Source: UBA4661 sp002405405 (GTDB lineage Bacteria > Bacteroidota > Ignavibacteria > Kapaibacteriales > UBA4661). From it: 64,000 nucleotides of DNA. The notes beneath the pieces were generated by a model, which worked only from the letters and a program-made list of their open reading frames with translations, made no database searches and was not told the origin of the DNA. Position 1 is the first letter of the stretch; each line of letters begins with the position of its first letter. Below are positions 1-8,204 of the stretch, piece after piece. The DNA lies in contig DAIUAL010000001.1 of assembly GCA_036847245.1 (NCBI GenBank), forward strand, positions 1 through 64,000, read 5' to 3'. Position numbers and translations under genes: made by a program.

Positions 1-57
1 ATCCACTACACTACCAACCTTCTTCACTTCTGACAGCACGATCTCCCGTTCACTTTG

Positions 58-1152
58 CTATCCTTCTGATGCATACTCCAATGCGTGACCATTCTTCTGC
101 ACCGCTGTCAGCACGATTTCTCGATCATTCCGAAATGCTTCCGATGCACCCTTTAACCGGAGATCAAGATTTAATTTCCCATCAAGTTGAACTAATGCCA
201 ACACGATTTCCCGATCAGATTGCAGTTCTTCTGGAAGGTGTGTAAATATTGAATCTGAATGTTTATACTCAAAAAATTCAAACTCAGATGCAGTACGAAG
301 TGCTGTCAATAACAACGAACGACTAATAATCTTCCCCTCATCATAATACTCAAGAGGAACCTTGAAGTAATCAAGGGTTTGCCGTAAAAGAGAATAATAA
401 TGAGACAAAGCTTCATGAGAATCACGAGAACCTTCTCGTTGTAATCTAAGGTAGTGTTCTTTGTGTCCTGTAAGCGCAATACGCTGGATTTCTGGATCGT
501 TTTGCAGTACTTCGGAAGCATGAACAATTATTGCAAGCGAAGGATTTTTAGTTTGAATAGCCGTGACCACGACCTCACGGTCATCTTGCAATGACTCGGA
601 AGCATAGGCAAGTACCTGTCCATTGGAGGCAACTGCATCAAGAATAAACTCACGATCTGCACTCCATTTTTCTCGAGCGATATCCATGAAACGATCAAAT
701 GCAGTAGCATCACTTTGTACGGCGGCAAGTGCTATTTCTCGATCAAGATGCAATTCCTTAGGAGCATGTTGTATCAGGTGTCCACGTCTACGTTTTTGGA
801 CAAGTTTATAGATAAACTCTCGGTTGGATGTTATTTCTTCCGGCATATAGCGTAAAGTCTCAACATTTGCTTCGATAGCTAAAAGTTGAAAATCTTCTTG
901 TGCTTTCAGTTCTTCTGAAGCAAAGGTATATGCTTCATCATTATCTGCTATCGCCTTGAGAACGATCTCTTGATCGCTCCGCATGATATCCGGTAAGTAT
1001 CGTAAAAAACGTCCGTCAGCGGCAACTCCTGCCAAAACAATTTCACGGTCATGAATGAACTTTTTAGGAATAGTATTCGCCTCGAGAGTAAAATCATATT
1101 TGTCCCCTTCTTTTTGTAAATAGTTTAGGACTTGATCTTTTGTATAGAACAT
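58..1152 (-). CDS. DUF4116-repeat protein, cut short by an in-frame TAG
   Basis: This 364-residue protein is built from repeats of about 30-50 residues centred on DREIVLxAV, each usually ending in YASEEL or a variant. That is the DUF4116 pattern, whose function is unknown. No signal peptide or membrane segment is visible, so a cytoplasmic location is likely. The start ATG (1152-1150) opens directly into the first repeat. The reading frame stops at TAG (60-58) inside a repeat, where YASEG is followed by the stop. Downstream of the stop the same frame continues as another repeat half (QSEREIVLSEVKKVG) to the window edge. The stop sits where other repeats have Leu, so TTG to TAG is the simplest change. 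The gene is therefore probably longer originally and is a pseudogene, a truncated allele or an assembly error. Confidence 0.75.
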   Translation of the reverse strand: MFYTKDQVLNYLQKEGDKYDFTLEANTIPKKFIHDREIVLAGVAADGRFLRYLPDIMRSDQEIVLKAIADNDEAYTFASEELKAQEDFQLLAIEANVETLRYMPEEITSNREFIYKLVQKRRRGHLIQHAPKELHLDREIALAAVQSDATAFDRFMDIAREKWSADREFILDAVASNGQVLAYASESLQDDREVVVTAIQTKNPSLAIIVHASEVLQNDPEIQRIALTGHKEHYLRLQREGSRDSHEALSHYYSLLRQTLDYFKVPLEYYDEGKIISRSLLLTALRTASEFEFFEYKHSDSIFTHLPEELQSDREIVLALVQLDGKLNLDLRLKGASEAFRNDREIVLTAVQKNGHALEYASEG

Positions 1153-1271
1153 GATTTAAAATGATATTGTATTGGAAAAACTTGATTGGGTGTGAAGTAA
1201 TTGTAAAGAATTACATCTGTGTGCAGATATTTGACTACTGGTATTATAGAGAGTGCACACTACCACGAATA

Positions 1272-1308
1272 AAAAGCCCCCGACTTGTACTTACAAGTCA
1301 GGGGCTTT
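1272..1308 (-). terminator. Rho-independent terminator downstream of the RlpA-like gene
   Basis: A 16-bp stem with one mismatch (left arm 1273-1288, right arm 1293-1308) has a 4-base loop. Read on the minus strand, the GC-rich stem is followed by TTTTTATT, a good U tract. It would end transcripts coming from the RlpA-like gene before they reach the DUF4116 gene. The plus-strand U tract is weak. Confidence 0.7.
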
Positions 1309-1357
1309 CACTCCAAAAGAACTTTGGGAAAGTATGTTTTTACATTAGTATAGTTAA

Positions 1358-1432
1358 GTTGCTCGTTGAAATTAAGTATTTTCATTATAATATGAAAAGC
1401 TTTGTATATGATAACTTGTCGCAATAAGATAG
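1358..1432. repeat. 75-bp intergenic repeat, copy 1
   Basis: This copy matches 1582-1656 across its full 75 bp. The ends are identical (GTTGCTCGTTGAAATTAAG and ACTTGTCGCAATAAGATAG) and the middle is diverged. The middle keeps an inverted repeat, TTTTCAT/ATGAAAA, although its loop differs from the other copy. Confidence 0.75.
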
Positions 1433-1458
1433 AACTGAATAGAACAAGTATGAACTCA

Positions 1459-1469
1459 NNNNNNNNNNN
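1459..1469. other. Assembly gap (Ns)
   Basis: A run of about 11 Ns next to a T homopolymer, flanked by the two copies of the 75-bp repeat. The true length of sequence missing here is unknown. Confidence 0.95.
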
Positions 1470-1592
1470 TTGTTTTTTTTTGCTTTTTTTTTTTTTTTTT
1501 TTATTTTTTTGTTTTCTTTTTTCTCTATGCTTATTGCTATTTGTTCTTTTTTTTTTTTTCTTTTCTCGTTGCTCGTTGCTCGTTGCTCGTTG
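1470..1592. repeat. T-rich low-complexity tract ending in a heptamer array
   Basis: Positions 1470-1565 are almost entirely T on this strand, with scattered C, G and A. They run into about three copies of CGTTGCT (1567-1592), which merge with the start of the second 75-bp repeat. Confidence 0.8.
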
Positions 1593-1656
1593 AAATTAAG
1601 TTTTTTCATACGCATATGAAACGCTTTGTTTAGGAAAACTTGTCGCAATAAGATAG
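1582..1656. repeat. 75-bp intergenic repeat, copy 2
   Basis: Direct-repeat partner of 1358-1432. The central inverted repeat here is TTTCATA-CGCA-TATGAAA, so the palindrome is kept while its bases differ from copy 1. Confidence 0.75.
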
Positions 1657-1790
1657 CGATGTTTTTGGTCTACACACTCCATATCAAAAGAGTTAGCAAT
1701 ATAGATAAAAAACATGTAGAGTAAAGATACATGTGATTTTATGATTAGTATTTGTCTTTCTTGTTAAAAACAGTGTTAAAATCTTTTCTC

Positions 1791-2777
1791 TTACCGCATC
1801 TGCGCAAACTGCACGGCACATTTATCGCGCAGGACAGTACACTCCACTAGTGCAATGCCATCGCGTACAATGCCGAGTGAGTCAGCCGCTTTGGGGGAGA
1901 GATCAAGGACGCGTGTCATTTTGAAGGGTCCGCGATCATTGATACGAACGACAATGGTGCGTCCATTCTTGAGATTTTTCACTTGTACAAGTGCACCAAA
2001 GGGCAGATCGCGGTGTGCCGCTGTCAGATCATCGCCATCGTAGACTTCGCCATTGGATGTGTTGCGCCCTAAGAACTCGCCGGCATAGAATGATGCCTCG
2101 CCAACAAAATGGTAGCGTCCATGCGTTGGTTTAAGCTGTGAGGTAAGTGTGGGTTTAGGTTGAATGCCGGGTGCTGTTTCATTGCCACCGAGAAGTCGGT
2201 ATTCTTCGGCTGTCGTAACTGCCTGCACAGGCGCGCCTGCCTTCTGCAAAGCAGATAGGCGATCAGATTTTTTATCAGATTGTTTTGATGCAATTGCTTG
2301 CGATTTAGAAGTCCCTTGTTTGCTTGCTTGGAGCGATAATAGTTCTCTCTTTAGTCGACGATGAGTCAATGCTGTTTCTGCATGTACACCTGCTTCAATA
2401 GCAAATGCTTGCTTCATGCTGTGCTGCAGAATGGGTTTTGTTGATGGAGGCAGTGGCTTAGTAGAACTGCGCACAATAATTGTTGGAGGAGGCAGTTTTT
2501 TATCGGTTGTCGCACGCGCTCTTGATGATGCCCATAAAGGCGACACGGATACCAGTAACATGCTTGCAGCAGCAAACATGATATTGGTAAAGAGACACAA
2601 TGTGCTGATGGATGATAAGAATTGACTCCGATGCGACACACACAGAGCAGAAATAGGCTCTTCAATGAGCAAAGTAAAAATGCGCTTCACGGGCGACTCC
2701 ATTGCTTGATGTTGTACTATGGGTTTATTGCCCTTCCCACATACTTCATCTTCCGTTAGGACTTTTTGTACAAGCAA
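1791..2777 (-). CDS. RlpA-like septal ring lytic transglycosylase (DPBB domain)
   Basis: The last third (roughly residues 228-315) is a double-psi beta-barrel of the RlpA type. It has the conserved ASFYAGEFLGRNT start, the LTAAHRDLPFG segment with the family His, and VVRINDRGPF with the family Asp. RlpA enzymes cleave denuded peptidoglycan glycan strands in the periplasm and act at the division septum. A hydrophobic stretch at about residues 53-82 followed by Ala/Ser is a signal peptide or anchor. The true start may be Met26 (2702) rather than Met1. A low-complexity Ser/Lys/Pro-rich linker separates the signal from the catalytic domain. No SPOR domain is visible, unlike some RlpA proteins. 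A terminator lies downstream at 1272-1308. Confidence 0.85.
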   Translation of the reverse strand: MLVQKVLTEDEVCGKGNKPIVQHQAMESPVKRIFTLLIEEPISALCVSHRSQFLSSISTLCLFTNIMFAAASMLLVSVSPLWASSRARATTDKKLPPPTIIVRSSTKPLPPSTKPILQHSMKQAFAIEAGVHAETALTHRRLKRELLSLQASKQGTSKSQAIASKQSDKKSDRLSALQKAGAPVQAVTTAEEYRLLGGNETAPGIQPKPTLTSQLKPTHGRYHFVGEASFYAGEFLGRNTSNGEVYDGDDLTAAHRDLPFGALVQVKNLKNGRTIVVRINDRGPFKMTRVLDLSPKAADSLGIVRDGIALVECTVLRDKCAVQFAQMR

Positions 2778-2812
2778 TGTGCCAATTTCAATCTACGAGG
2801 AAAGATGTGTGG

Positions 2813-4009
2813 TTATTCGGTGGTTGTATCGCTCGGATAGACACGTCGTGTACCGGCATAAAGTTCGTATTCAAATAAGCGACACTCTATATCTGCCGTG
2901 AAGAACGGAATACGTCGCTTCGGTTTCAATCCCACGCGCTTGCCGAGTTCGATATTCCCCGTAAAAACATAGCCCCACGCACCCGAGCATCGTTGTTTGA
3001 AGAAATCGCCAATGGTGGCATACACTTCTTGCAAGTCTTCTTCATTCCCCAAGCGAATGCCATATTCAGGATTGAGAATGACGATAGGGCGAGTGCTCTC
3101 TGCAAAGACGGGCATGGTGCAACGCTCAAAAGGCATTACCTCGAAGTGCATGGCATGGGCAACCCCTGCACGCCGCGCATTAGCTCGTGCCGCTTCAATA
3201 GCTTGAGGCGAAAGATCACTGAGATAAAAGACGTGTTCGGTTGATCGTACCTGTGTGCGCGCTTCTTCGCGGAGTGTTTGCCACTCTTTGTGAGAATACA
3301 AGAGTGAGTGCATGCAAGAAAAATTATCCCGAAGCAGCCCCGGTGCAAGATTCATTGCCATAAGAGCCGCTTCAATCGCAAGCGTACCACTGCCACACAT
3401 AGGATTCACAACAGGCGACAGACGATCCCACCGCGTTGCTGAGAGGATAGCGGCAGAAAGATTTTCTTTGAGTGGTGCTGTATGCTGTTGCAAACGGTAG
3501 CCACGATCTGACAGTGGTGTGCCCGATGTATCATAGTACACCATAACACGCTCATTGTGCCAATATAAAAAGATAACGGCTTTGCTGGTGTCAGAACCAC
3601 TGTCGGGGCGTGCACCACGCCGTTCACGAATGCGATCAACAATGGCATCTTTACATTTTACATTGGCAAACTGCGTGTTGGTAATACTTTCCGTTTTGAC
3701 CGATGATACGACACTGACATAGCCGCGGGTATCAAGGATGTCTTCCCATGCAATAGTTTTCACACCGCGATAAACATCTTCCGTTGTCTGTGCAGAAAAT
3801 TCATGGAGAAGAAAAAGAACCCGTAAGCCCAAACGACAATGAAGATTCAGGCGTAGTGCCATGTGCCATGTGCCGCGAAACTCTACACCAGCTTTGTGTT
3901 CGATAAGATCGGTACAACCAAGCGAACGAAGTTCTTCAGCAAGAAAAGGTGCGATGCCTTTTTGACAAGTAACGAGAATTGTATGCGATTCAGAAAAAGA
4001 AAGAGGCAT
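2813..4009 (-). CDS. THUMP-domain class I SAM-dependent RNA methyltransferase (RlmL N-terminal type)
   Basis: This 398-residue protein has the two-part layout of the RlmL/YpsC family, which makes N2-methylguanosine in 23S rRNA. A THUMP-containing RNA-binding half covers about residues 10-165. A Rossmann methyltransferase half has the SAM-binding motif NPMCGSG (202-208), preceded by the conserved LSDRGYR (166-172). The acidic ribose-binding loop follows FYLSDLSP (261-268). The catalytic (N/D)PP(Y/F) tetrad appears as NPEY (313-316), with Glu replacing the second Pro. The frame is otherwise intact, so this is probably a subfamily variant rather than decay. The exact rRNA target cannot be told from sequence alone. 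It sits 35 bp upstream of the RlpA-like gene on the same strand. Confidence 0.85.
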   Translation of the reverse strand: MPLSFSESHTILVTCQKGIAPFLAEELRSLGCTDLIEHKAGVEFRGTWHMALRLNLHCRLGLRVLFLLHEFSAQTTEDVYRGVKTIAWEDILDTRGYVSVVSSVKTESITNTQFANVKCKDAIVDRIRERRGARPDSGSDTSKAVIFLYWHNERVMVYYDTSGTPLSDRGYRLQQHTAPLKENLSAAILSATRWDRLSPVVNPMCGSGTLAIEAALMAMNLAPGLLRDNFSCMHSLLYSHKEWQTLREEARTQVRSTEHVFYLSDLSPQAIEAARANARRAGVAHAMHFEVMPFERCTMPVFAESTRPIVILNPEYGIRLGNEEDLQEVYATIGDFFKQRCSGAWGYVFTGNIELGKRVGLKPKRRIPFFTADIECRLFEYELYAGTRRVYPSDTTTE

Positions 4010-4136
4010 GGCAGAAAAGCGAAAAGAAAAGTAGAGAAGAAGAGAAATATGTCATCACGAGAAATTTCCTCAAACTCCTTGCGGTAAATGCTATGTTGTA
4101 GTTTTGTGTTTGTATTGTTCATATCAGCGTCAAATT

Positions 4137-5264
4137 ATGATTTTCCCTGCATCAAGACGGAAGTTTCTCGTAGGTCGTACATCAAGGGTATTCTTGCTCT
4201 TTGTGGTTTGGATCTGTCTGCTCTGGAGTAGTGCAGGAGTCCGGTGCGTAGCACAGACTTCACGATTGTCTGCCCATAGCATCTTAACCGTAACAGTCGG
4301 GACGCTTATCTCACATACTCTGGCAGAGGAACAATTGTGGACACTCATACCAATTCAACAGAGCCGTGGGGGAAATAGTGGAGTACAGGGCATACCAATG
4401 TCATCTTATCTTTTGGCAATCTGTGGCACAGAGTATTGTGGTGATTCGTTAGTGGTGTATGTATGGCAACGTGGTCGCGAGGAGTCACCGGAGCGAGGGC
4501 TGTACCGCTGTGTAGCGCAGTTGGCACTATCGTACAATGAGTATTATCCGCCTAAACAACAAAGTGCCCTGATTCGTCATGACAGCTTGATAATTAGTTC
4601 GGAATTATCCGAACGTGCTACGCGCATTACGCTCATGTATCGATGGGATACAACGCAGACCTATTGGCGAATTATGGGCTATACGGTAGTCGATTCATCA
4701 GAAATTCTCCTTACCCAAGCGCGTGCAGAGATTGCACAAGGTCGTTTCGGATCGGCAGTGACGACATATCAGAAAATCATGTATCCGGAGTCATATTATG
4801 ATGTGCAAGACGAGGCAATCAAGATGATTCAATCTGCTGCAGAATATGCACGCAGTGCCGCTCGGCGCAAGGATATGCAAACGGCGTATGCCATCTTGGA
4901 TACGGTCTTTGCTACGCCCGATGGCGAGTATTTTTTGAATTATTCAACACTCGATGAATTACTTCAAGATTTCTCTATGCTTGATGAGCCGACGATCAAT
5001 TTCAATGGTTTTCGGGATATTGTCGCGGACTATGCACTGTATGCTCTGCGATGCCAGCACTATGACCGCAGCATCGAACTTGCCTCGTATCTCCTCACAC
5101 TCGATGCCACATATGCTCCGGCGCGACTATGGCTTGCCGATGCACAATTTGGTGCAGGTGAAAAAGCAATCGCACGGCGTGAATATAAACGCTATCACGA
5201 TATGATGACGAGTGCAGGCAAGCAAAAAGATATTCCCAAGCGCGTGGTAGAGCGAGTAAGATAG
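4137..5264 (+). CDS. Secreted protein of unknown function with TPR-like C-terminus
   Basis: I do not recognise a family. From the ATG at 4137 the protein is about 375 residues. It begins with basic residues, then a strong hydrophobic segment (VFLLFVVWICLLW), then a probable signal peptidase site near VRCVAQ. The middle is rich in beta-type sequence. The last 170 residues contain helical pairs resembling tetratricopeptide repeats (around ARAEIAQGRFGSAVTTYQKI and YDRSIELASYLLTLDATYAPARLWLADAQ). The frame also extends upstream to a TTG at 4104, but the signal peptide supports the ATG. It is divergent from the RNA methyltransferase, with an AT-rich 127-bp gap between them. Confidence 0.6.
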   Translation: MIFPASRRKFLVGRTSRVFLLFVVWICLLWSSAGVRCVAQTSRLSAHSILTVTVGTLISHTLAEEQLWTLIPIQQSRGGNSGVQGIPMSSYLLAICGTEYCGDSLVVYVWQRGREESPERGLYRCVAQLALSYNEYYPPKQQSALIRHDSLIISSELSERATRITLMYRWDTTQTYWRIMGYTVVDSSEILLTQARAEIAQGRFGSAVTTYQKIMYPESYYDVQDEAIKMIQSAAEYARSAARRKDMQTAYAILDTVFATPDGEYFLNYSTLDELLQDFSMLDEPTINFNGFRDIVADYALYALRCQHYDRSIELASYLLTLDATYAPARLWLADAQFGAGEKAIARREYKRYHDMMTSAGKQKDIPKRVVERVR

Positions 5265-5728
5265 TGCTTTATCTTCACTGATGACCCTCAGCGTATTACG
5301 TAGACAAGGGTCGCTTCATCTTAACGTGAATACCACGAATGGATACGCATGATGTTGGAGTATCATGGCGAGAAGAATGTATTCTCATGGTAATGTGCAG
5401 GATTGCGAACGATGTAGAGGCTGATGTCACAATATGCCTCTGCGTTGCGAATGCGAAGATCATGAATCCGCTCTTGTCAGTCGAAGTCAAAACCCAACCG
5501 ATGAGTATGGCGAGAAACAGCGGATTTGTAGGAACAAACGATGGTAGAAATCAAATGAGATTTCGGTGAAATTCGGGATAAAAATTCATGACGATTTTCC
5601 GTTGGTTGGTGTTGTTGAAGAGACGTTGCACTCATGCTGAGAGCAGTCGAAGCGTGCAACGTCTCTACGTCATGGGCATTGGTATCATATAGATTTTGGG
5701 GTATGATGATGATGAACCTGCCCTATCT
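5265..5728. other. Intergenic stretch without a supportable gene
   Basis: About 460 bp between convergent genes. Short frames on both strands lack any recognisable motif. The only notable structure is the inverted repeat at 5619-5666. Confidence 0.6.
5619..5666. repeat. 13-bp perfect inverted repeat (REP-like hairpin)
   Basis: AGAGACGTTGCAC (5619-5631) and GTGCAACGTCTCT (5654-5666) are exact reverse complements around a 22-base loop, which itself contains a small CTG/CAG pairing. No U tract follows on either strand, so it is not a standard terminator. It resembles interspersed GAGACGTTGCA palindromes seen in other bacterial genomes. That resemblance is from memory and unverified. Confidence 0.6.
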
Positions 5729-6958
5729 CTACGGCTCAACAATTCCTTCGCGCTCAAAGGTGGTTTTGTCGCGGGGATACACGCCGGCTTGTGCTGACAC
5801 ATTGAGCAGAATACCCAATGCTGATGCCGTAAAGAGAATAGCTGTTCCGCCATAGCTGATAAAAGGCAGTGGCAAGCCCGTGGTAGGGAGCAAACCTGTA
5901 TTGATGCCCATATGCAAAAAGGCATACAAACCAATGATAATCGTTACTCCTGCGGCAAGATAGCGACCAAAATCATCGGGTGCGCGTCGTGCGGTAACAA
6001 AGCCACGCCAAATAATCATCATAAAGGCAAGGATAATCAAGCCCGCACCGACAAAGCCATATTCCTCACCGATAATTGAGAAAATAAAATCACCATACGA
6101 CTCCGGTAAAAACCAATTACGCTGAATGCTATTGCCCGGACCAACCCCAAATAATCCACCATTGGCAAAGGCGAGAATACCTTGGTGGAGTTGATAATTG
6201 GCTTCGCTGATCGATGTTGCGCCATCGGTTGATTGTGCTACCCCAAGGAATTGATCTTTGAATGCCAAGAGTCGTTTCATACGATACGGTGCAGAAATAG
6301 CATATGCCGCACCGGCGACTATGCCCAACGGAATGACGACAGCAATATGGCGGAATTTGACATTCCCTAAAATCAACACAAACGAGGCAATAGTAAAAAT
6401 AACTGCGGCAGTCGAAAAGTTAGGTTGCAGAGCAATCAAACCGCATACCATGCAAATCCATAGGAAAATAGGTGCAAAACCCGTTTTGAAGTCGTGTAGA
6501 TAATCTTTCTTGAGTGCGAGGAGCGTTGCGATGTGAAAAATAAGTGCGTACTTGGCAAGCTCGGACGGCTGAAAGTTGAGAATGCCGATATTTACCCAGC
6601 GTGTCGCCCCTTTAATGCGCGTACCGGCGATGAAGACAAAGACCAAAAAACCGATGGCGATCAGCAAAATATATTTCGAGAATTTTTGAACGATATGATA
6701 ATCAAGTCGCGCAAAAAAAATAATCAGGATAATGCTCGCAATGACGCGAATACCATGATTCCAAAAGAGTTTTTCGCTCGAACCAAACTTGACACTGGCA
6801 AAGTATGCACTTGCCGAATAGACAAAGGCAACACTAAACAGCATTAAGCCGATTGCCGGAAGCAGGAGCCACCAATCAACATGGGCATTGCTTTTTTTGA
6901 AAACAATGCTCAGTCGAGCCGCAACGAAATCACGTAGAGTCGTGAGTAAATGTTTCAT
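5729..6958 (-). CDS. ftsW: FtsW/RodA-family (SEDS) peptidoglycan glycosyltransferase
   Basis: A polytopic membrane protein with about ten hydrophobic segments and the SEDS signatures. These are NFQPSELAKYALI, QPNFSTA, GVGPGNSIQ, then LPESYGDFIFSIIGEEYGF, which includes the Asp essential for polymerase activity in the DFIF motif, and LPLPFISYGGTA. SEDS proteins polymerise lipid II into glycan strands in the inner membrane with a class B PBP. The LPE-DFIF and GNS features and the adjacent murD-like piece favour FtsW (division) over RodA (elongation). An in-frame ATG at 6988 would add ten residues encoded inside a 16-bp tandem repeat, so I prefer the ATG at 6958. No other dcw genes are nearby except the MurD fragment. 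Confidence 0.85.
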   Translation of the reverse strand: MKHLLTTLRDFVAARLSIVFKKSNAHVDWWLLLPAIGLMLFSVAFVYSASAYFASVKFGSSEKLFWNHGIRVIASIILIIFFARLDYHIVQKFSKYILLIAIGFLVFVFIAGTRIKGATRWVNIGILNFQPSELAKYALIFHIATLLALKKDYLHDFKTGFAPIFLWICMVCGLIALQPNFSTAAVIFTIASFVLILGNVKFRHIAVVIPLGIVAGAAYAISAPYRMKRLLAFKDQFLGVAQSTDGATSISEANYQLHQGILAFANGGLFGVGPGNSIQRNWFLPESYGDFIFSIIGEEYGFVGAGLIILAFMMIIWRGFVTARRAPDDFGRYLAAGVTIIIGLYAFLHMGINTGLLPTTGLPLPFISYGGTAILFTASALGILLNVSAQAGVYPRDKTTFEREGIVEP

Positions 6959-6964
6959 AGGGGT

Positions 6965-7028
6965 AAATGCAATCAAGACGAAATGCAATCAAGACGAAAT
7001 GCAATCAAGACGAAATGCGATCAAGAGG
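6965..7028. repeat. 16-bp tandem repeat, four copies
   Basis: Four contiguous units of AAATGCAATCAAGACG (6965, 6981, 6997, 7013). The first three are identical and the fourth has two changes. The array lies between ftsW and the upstream gene, immediately before the ftsW start. It creates an alternative in-frame ATG for that gene. Confidence 0.9.
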
Positions 7029-7066
7029 AAATATCAGCAAAAGCAAAAGGCAGTCTGTGATTTTTG

Positions 7067-7726
7067 TCAGATCATGCTCTTCATCTCGAAGTAGTCGCGA
7101 ACGGCATCTTCAAAAACACTTTGACGATGGGCAGGGTTGATAAAATCACCGGCAACTGGTGTCGAAGGGGAAAAAAGAATCATCGCATTCGAGGCACCAC
7201 GTTCCGCATCGGTGGTAATGAGGTATTCAGCTGCTGTACTGACGGCTTGTTCTAATGTTTCCACGCATAGGCATCGTACCATAGTGCTAAAATGCTGAAA
7301 ATAGCGTTCGGCAACTTTGCCATATGCTATGATGCACTCTACTGATGTACGAACATGTTCATGGAGAATCGGAAAATCAACCTGACTGTCCGTACGAAAC
7401 TCCTCGCCACCGACAAGAAGAATCGTGGGGCTTGTTGCATATTCTGCTAATGCAAACCATGTTGCATTGATGCTTGAACTTTTGGCATCATTCACAATAT
7501 GAAGCGTACCGCATAAAGGGTGGGCAAGAGAAGAGAAAATAAATCGTTCCGCCAACGAACCCGTAAAGCAATCGCGGAGATTCTCATCGCGGAGTTGCCA
7601 TACTTTTTCGGATAAACGAGATGATAAAGAGTGTGATACATTGTGGGCACAATGTTCAGGTGTGTCGGAAGCAAGAATAGAGCTATGCTCTGCCTGCTCC
7701 GATGAATCGGATAGGAAAAGGGACAT
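7067..7726 (-). CDS. Stand-alone MurD-like C-terminal domain (Mur ligase fragment)
   Basis: The 219-residue product matches the C-terminal third of UDP-MurNAc-L-Ala:D-Glu ligase (MurD). It has IVNDAKSSSINATWFAL (MurD NDSKATN region), TILLVGGEEF (GG-dKG region, degenerate), CIIAYGKVAERYF, and MILFSPSTPVAGDF with INPAHRQSVFEDAVRDY (LSPACASFDqF and nfeeRG regions). The UDP-substrate and central ATP-binding domains are absent, so it cannot be a MurD ligase on its own. It sits directly upstream of ftsW, the murD-ftsW order of the division/cell-wall cluster. This suggests a remnant of that cluster or a domain kept for another role. The first 75 residues are not clearly MurD-like. The frame is intact and starts at an ATG. 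Confidence 0.6.
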   Translation of the reverse strand: MSLFLSDSSEQAEHSSILASDTPEHCAHNVSHSLSSRLSEKVWQLRDENLRDCFTGSLAERFIFSSLAHPLCGTLHIVNDAKSSSINATWFALAEYATSPTILLVGGEEFRTDSQVDFPILHEHVRTSVECIIAYGKVAERYFQHFSTMVRCLCVETLEQAVSTAAEYLITTDAERGASNAMILFSPSTPVAGDFINPAHRQSVFEDAVRDYFEMKSMI

Positions 7727-8204
7727 ACAACCTCTTTATAAAAAAACTGCATGATGTTTTTGCATAAACCCGAACTGCCTTCGGGTTGAGTTGTGGAACT
7801 GCCAAGACACAATACTCAGAGCAAAAATGAAATCTCTCGAAAATACTATCAGCAAAAAGCATTATCAAGAAATAGTTTTCAACATCTTGAAAAATAAGAT
7901 GTTATCTCATGTGTTTGAAAGTAAAAAAATGGTCAAAATGGTAGGGAGATAGTGAGTGAAAAGTTTAAGAAAAGAGAAAACCGATAATCAGTCACTGTGC
8001 GTATGGGGCGAAGTAATCCCACATGGTGGTGAGAGAGTACCTTGATCTGTTGTGTGGCGTTCCTAGTGACGATAGCACAATAGACGCAATATACAGGGGC
8101 GAACTCATGTGTTGATGCAATGTTTTATCGCTTTCTGTGAAGAGTAGAAACAAGTACAACTGTCAATCTGTTAACGAAAAAATCTTTGTATTGTCAATTA
8201 ACTG
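7727..8204. other. Intergenic stretch with two short hairpins
   Basis: About 480 AT-rich bases between two minus-strand genes. I see no coding signal, and no trace of the missing MurD domains in any frame. Two perfect 8-bp hairpins are present: AACCCGAA/TTCGGGTT (7767-7787, 5-base loop) and AACATCTT/AAGATGTT (7881-7903, 7-base loop). Neither has a clear U tract. The promoter for the MurD-like gene probably lies here. Confidence 0.5.

Larger units (their letters stand above)
1153..1790. other. Intergenic stretch with repeats and an assembly gap
   Basis: This 640-base stretch has no supportable gene. It contains an intrinsic terminator hairpin, two copies of a 75-bp repeat, a heptamer tandem array, a very T-rich low-complexity tract and a run of Ns. 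Apparent reading frames here are Lys- or Phe-rich translations of the T tract and cross the Ns, so I do not count them as genes. Confidence 0.7.

Noticed and set aside
1385..1648. Lys/Phe-rich open frames on both strands across the T-rich tract and Ns
   Set aside because: They are translations of low-complexity sequence and span undetermined bases; no family or start signal supports a gene.
5339..5569. 76-codon plus-strand frame and overlapping minus frame in the 5.3-5.7 kb gap
   Set aside because: No conserved motif, signal peptide or ribosome-binding site; likely chance frames in intergenic DNA.
7767..7787. Perfect 8-bp hairpin upstream of the MurD-like gene as a terminator
   Set aside because: No U tract follows on either strand; kept only as a structural note in the intergenic entry.
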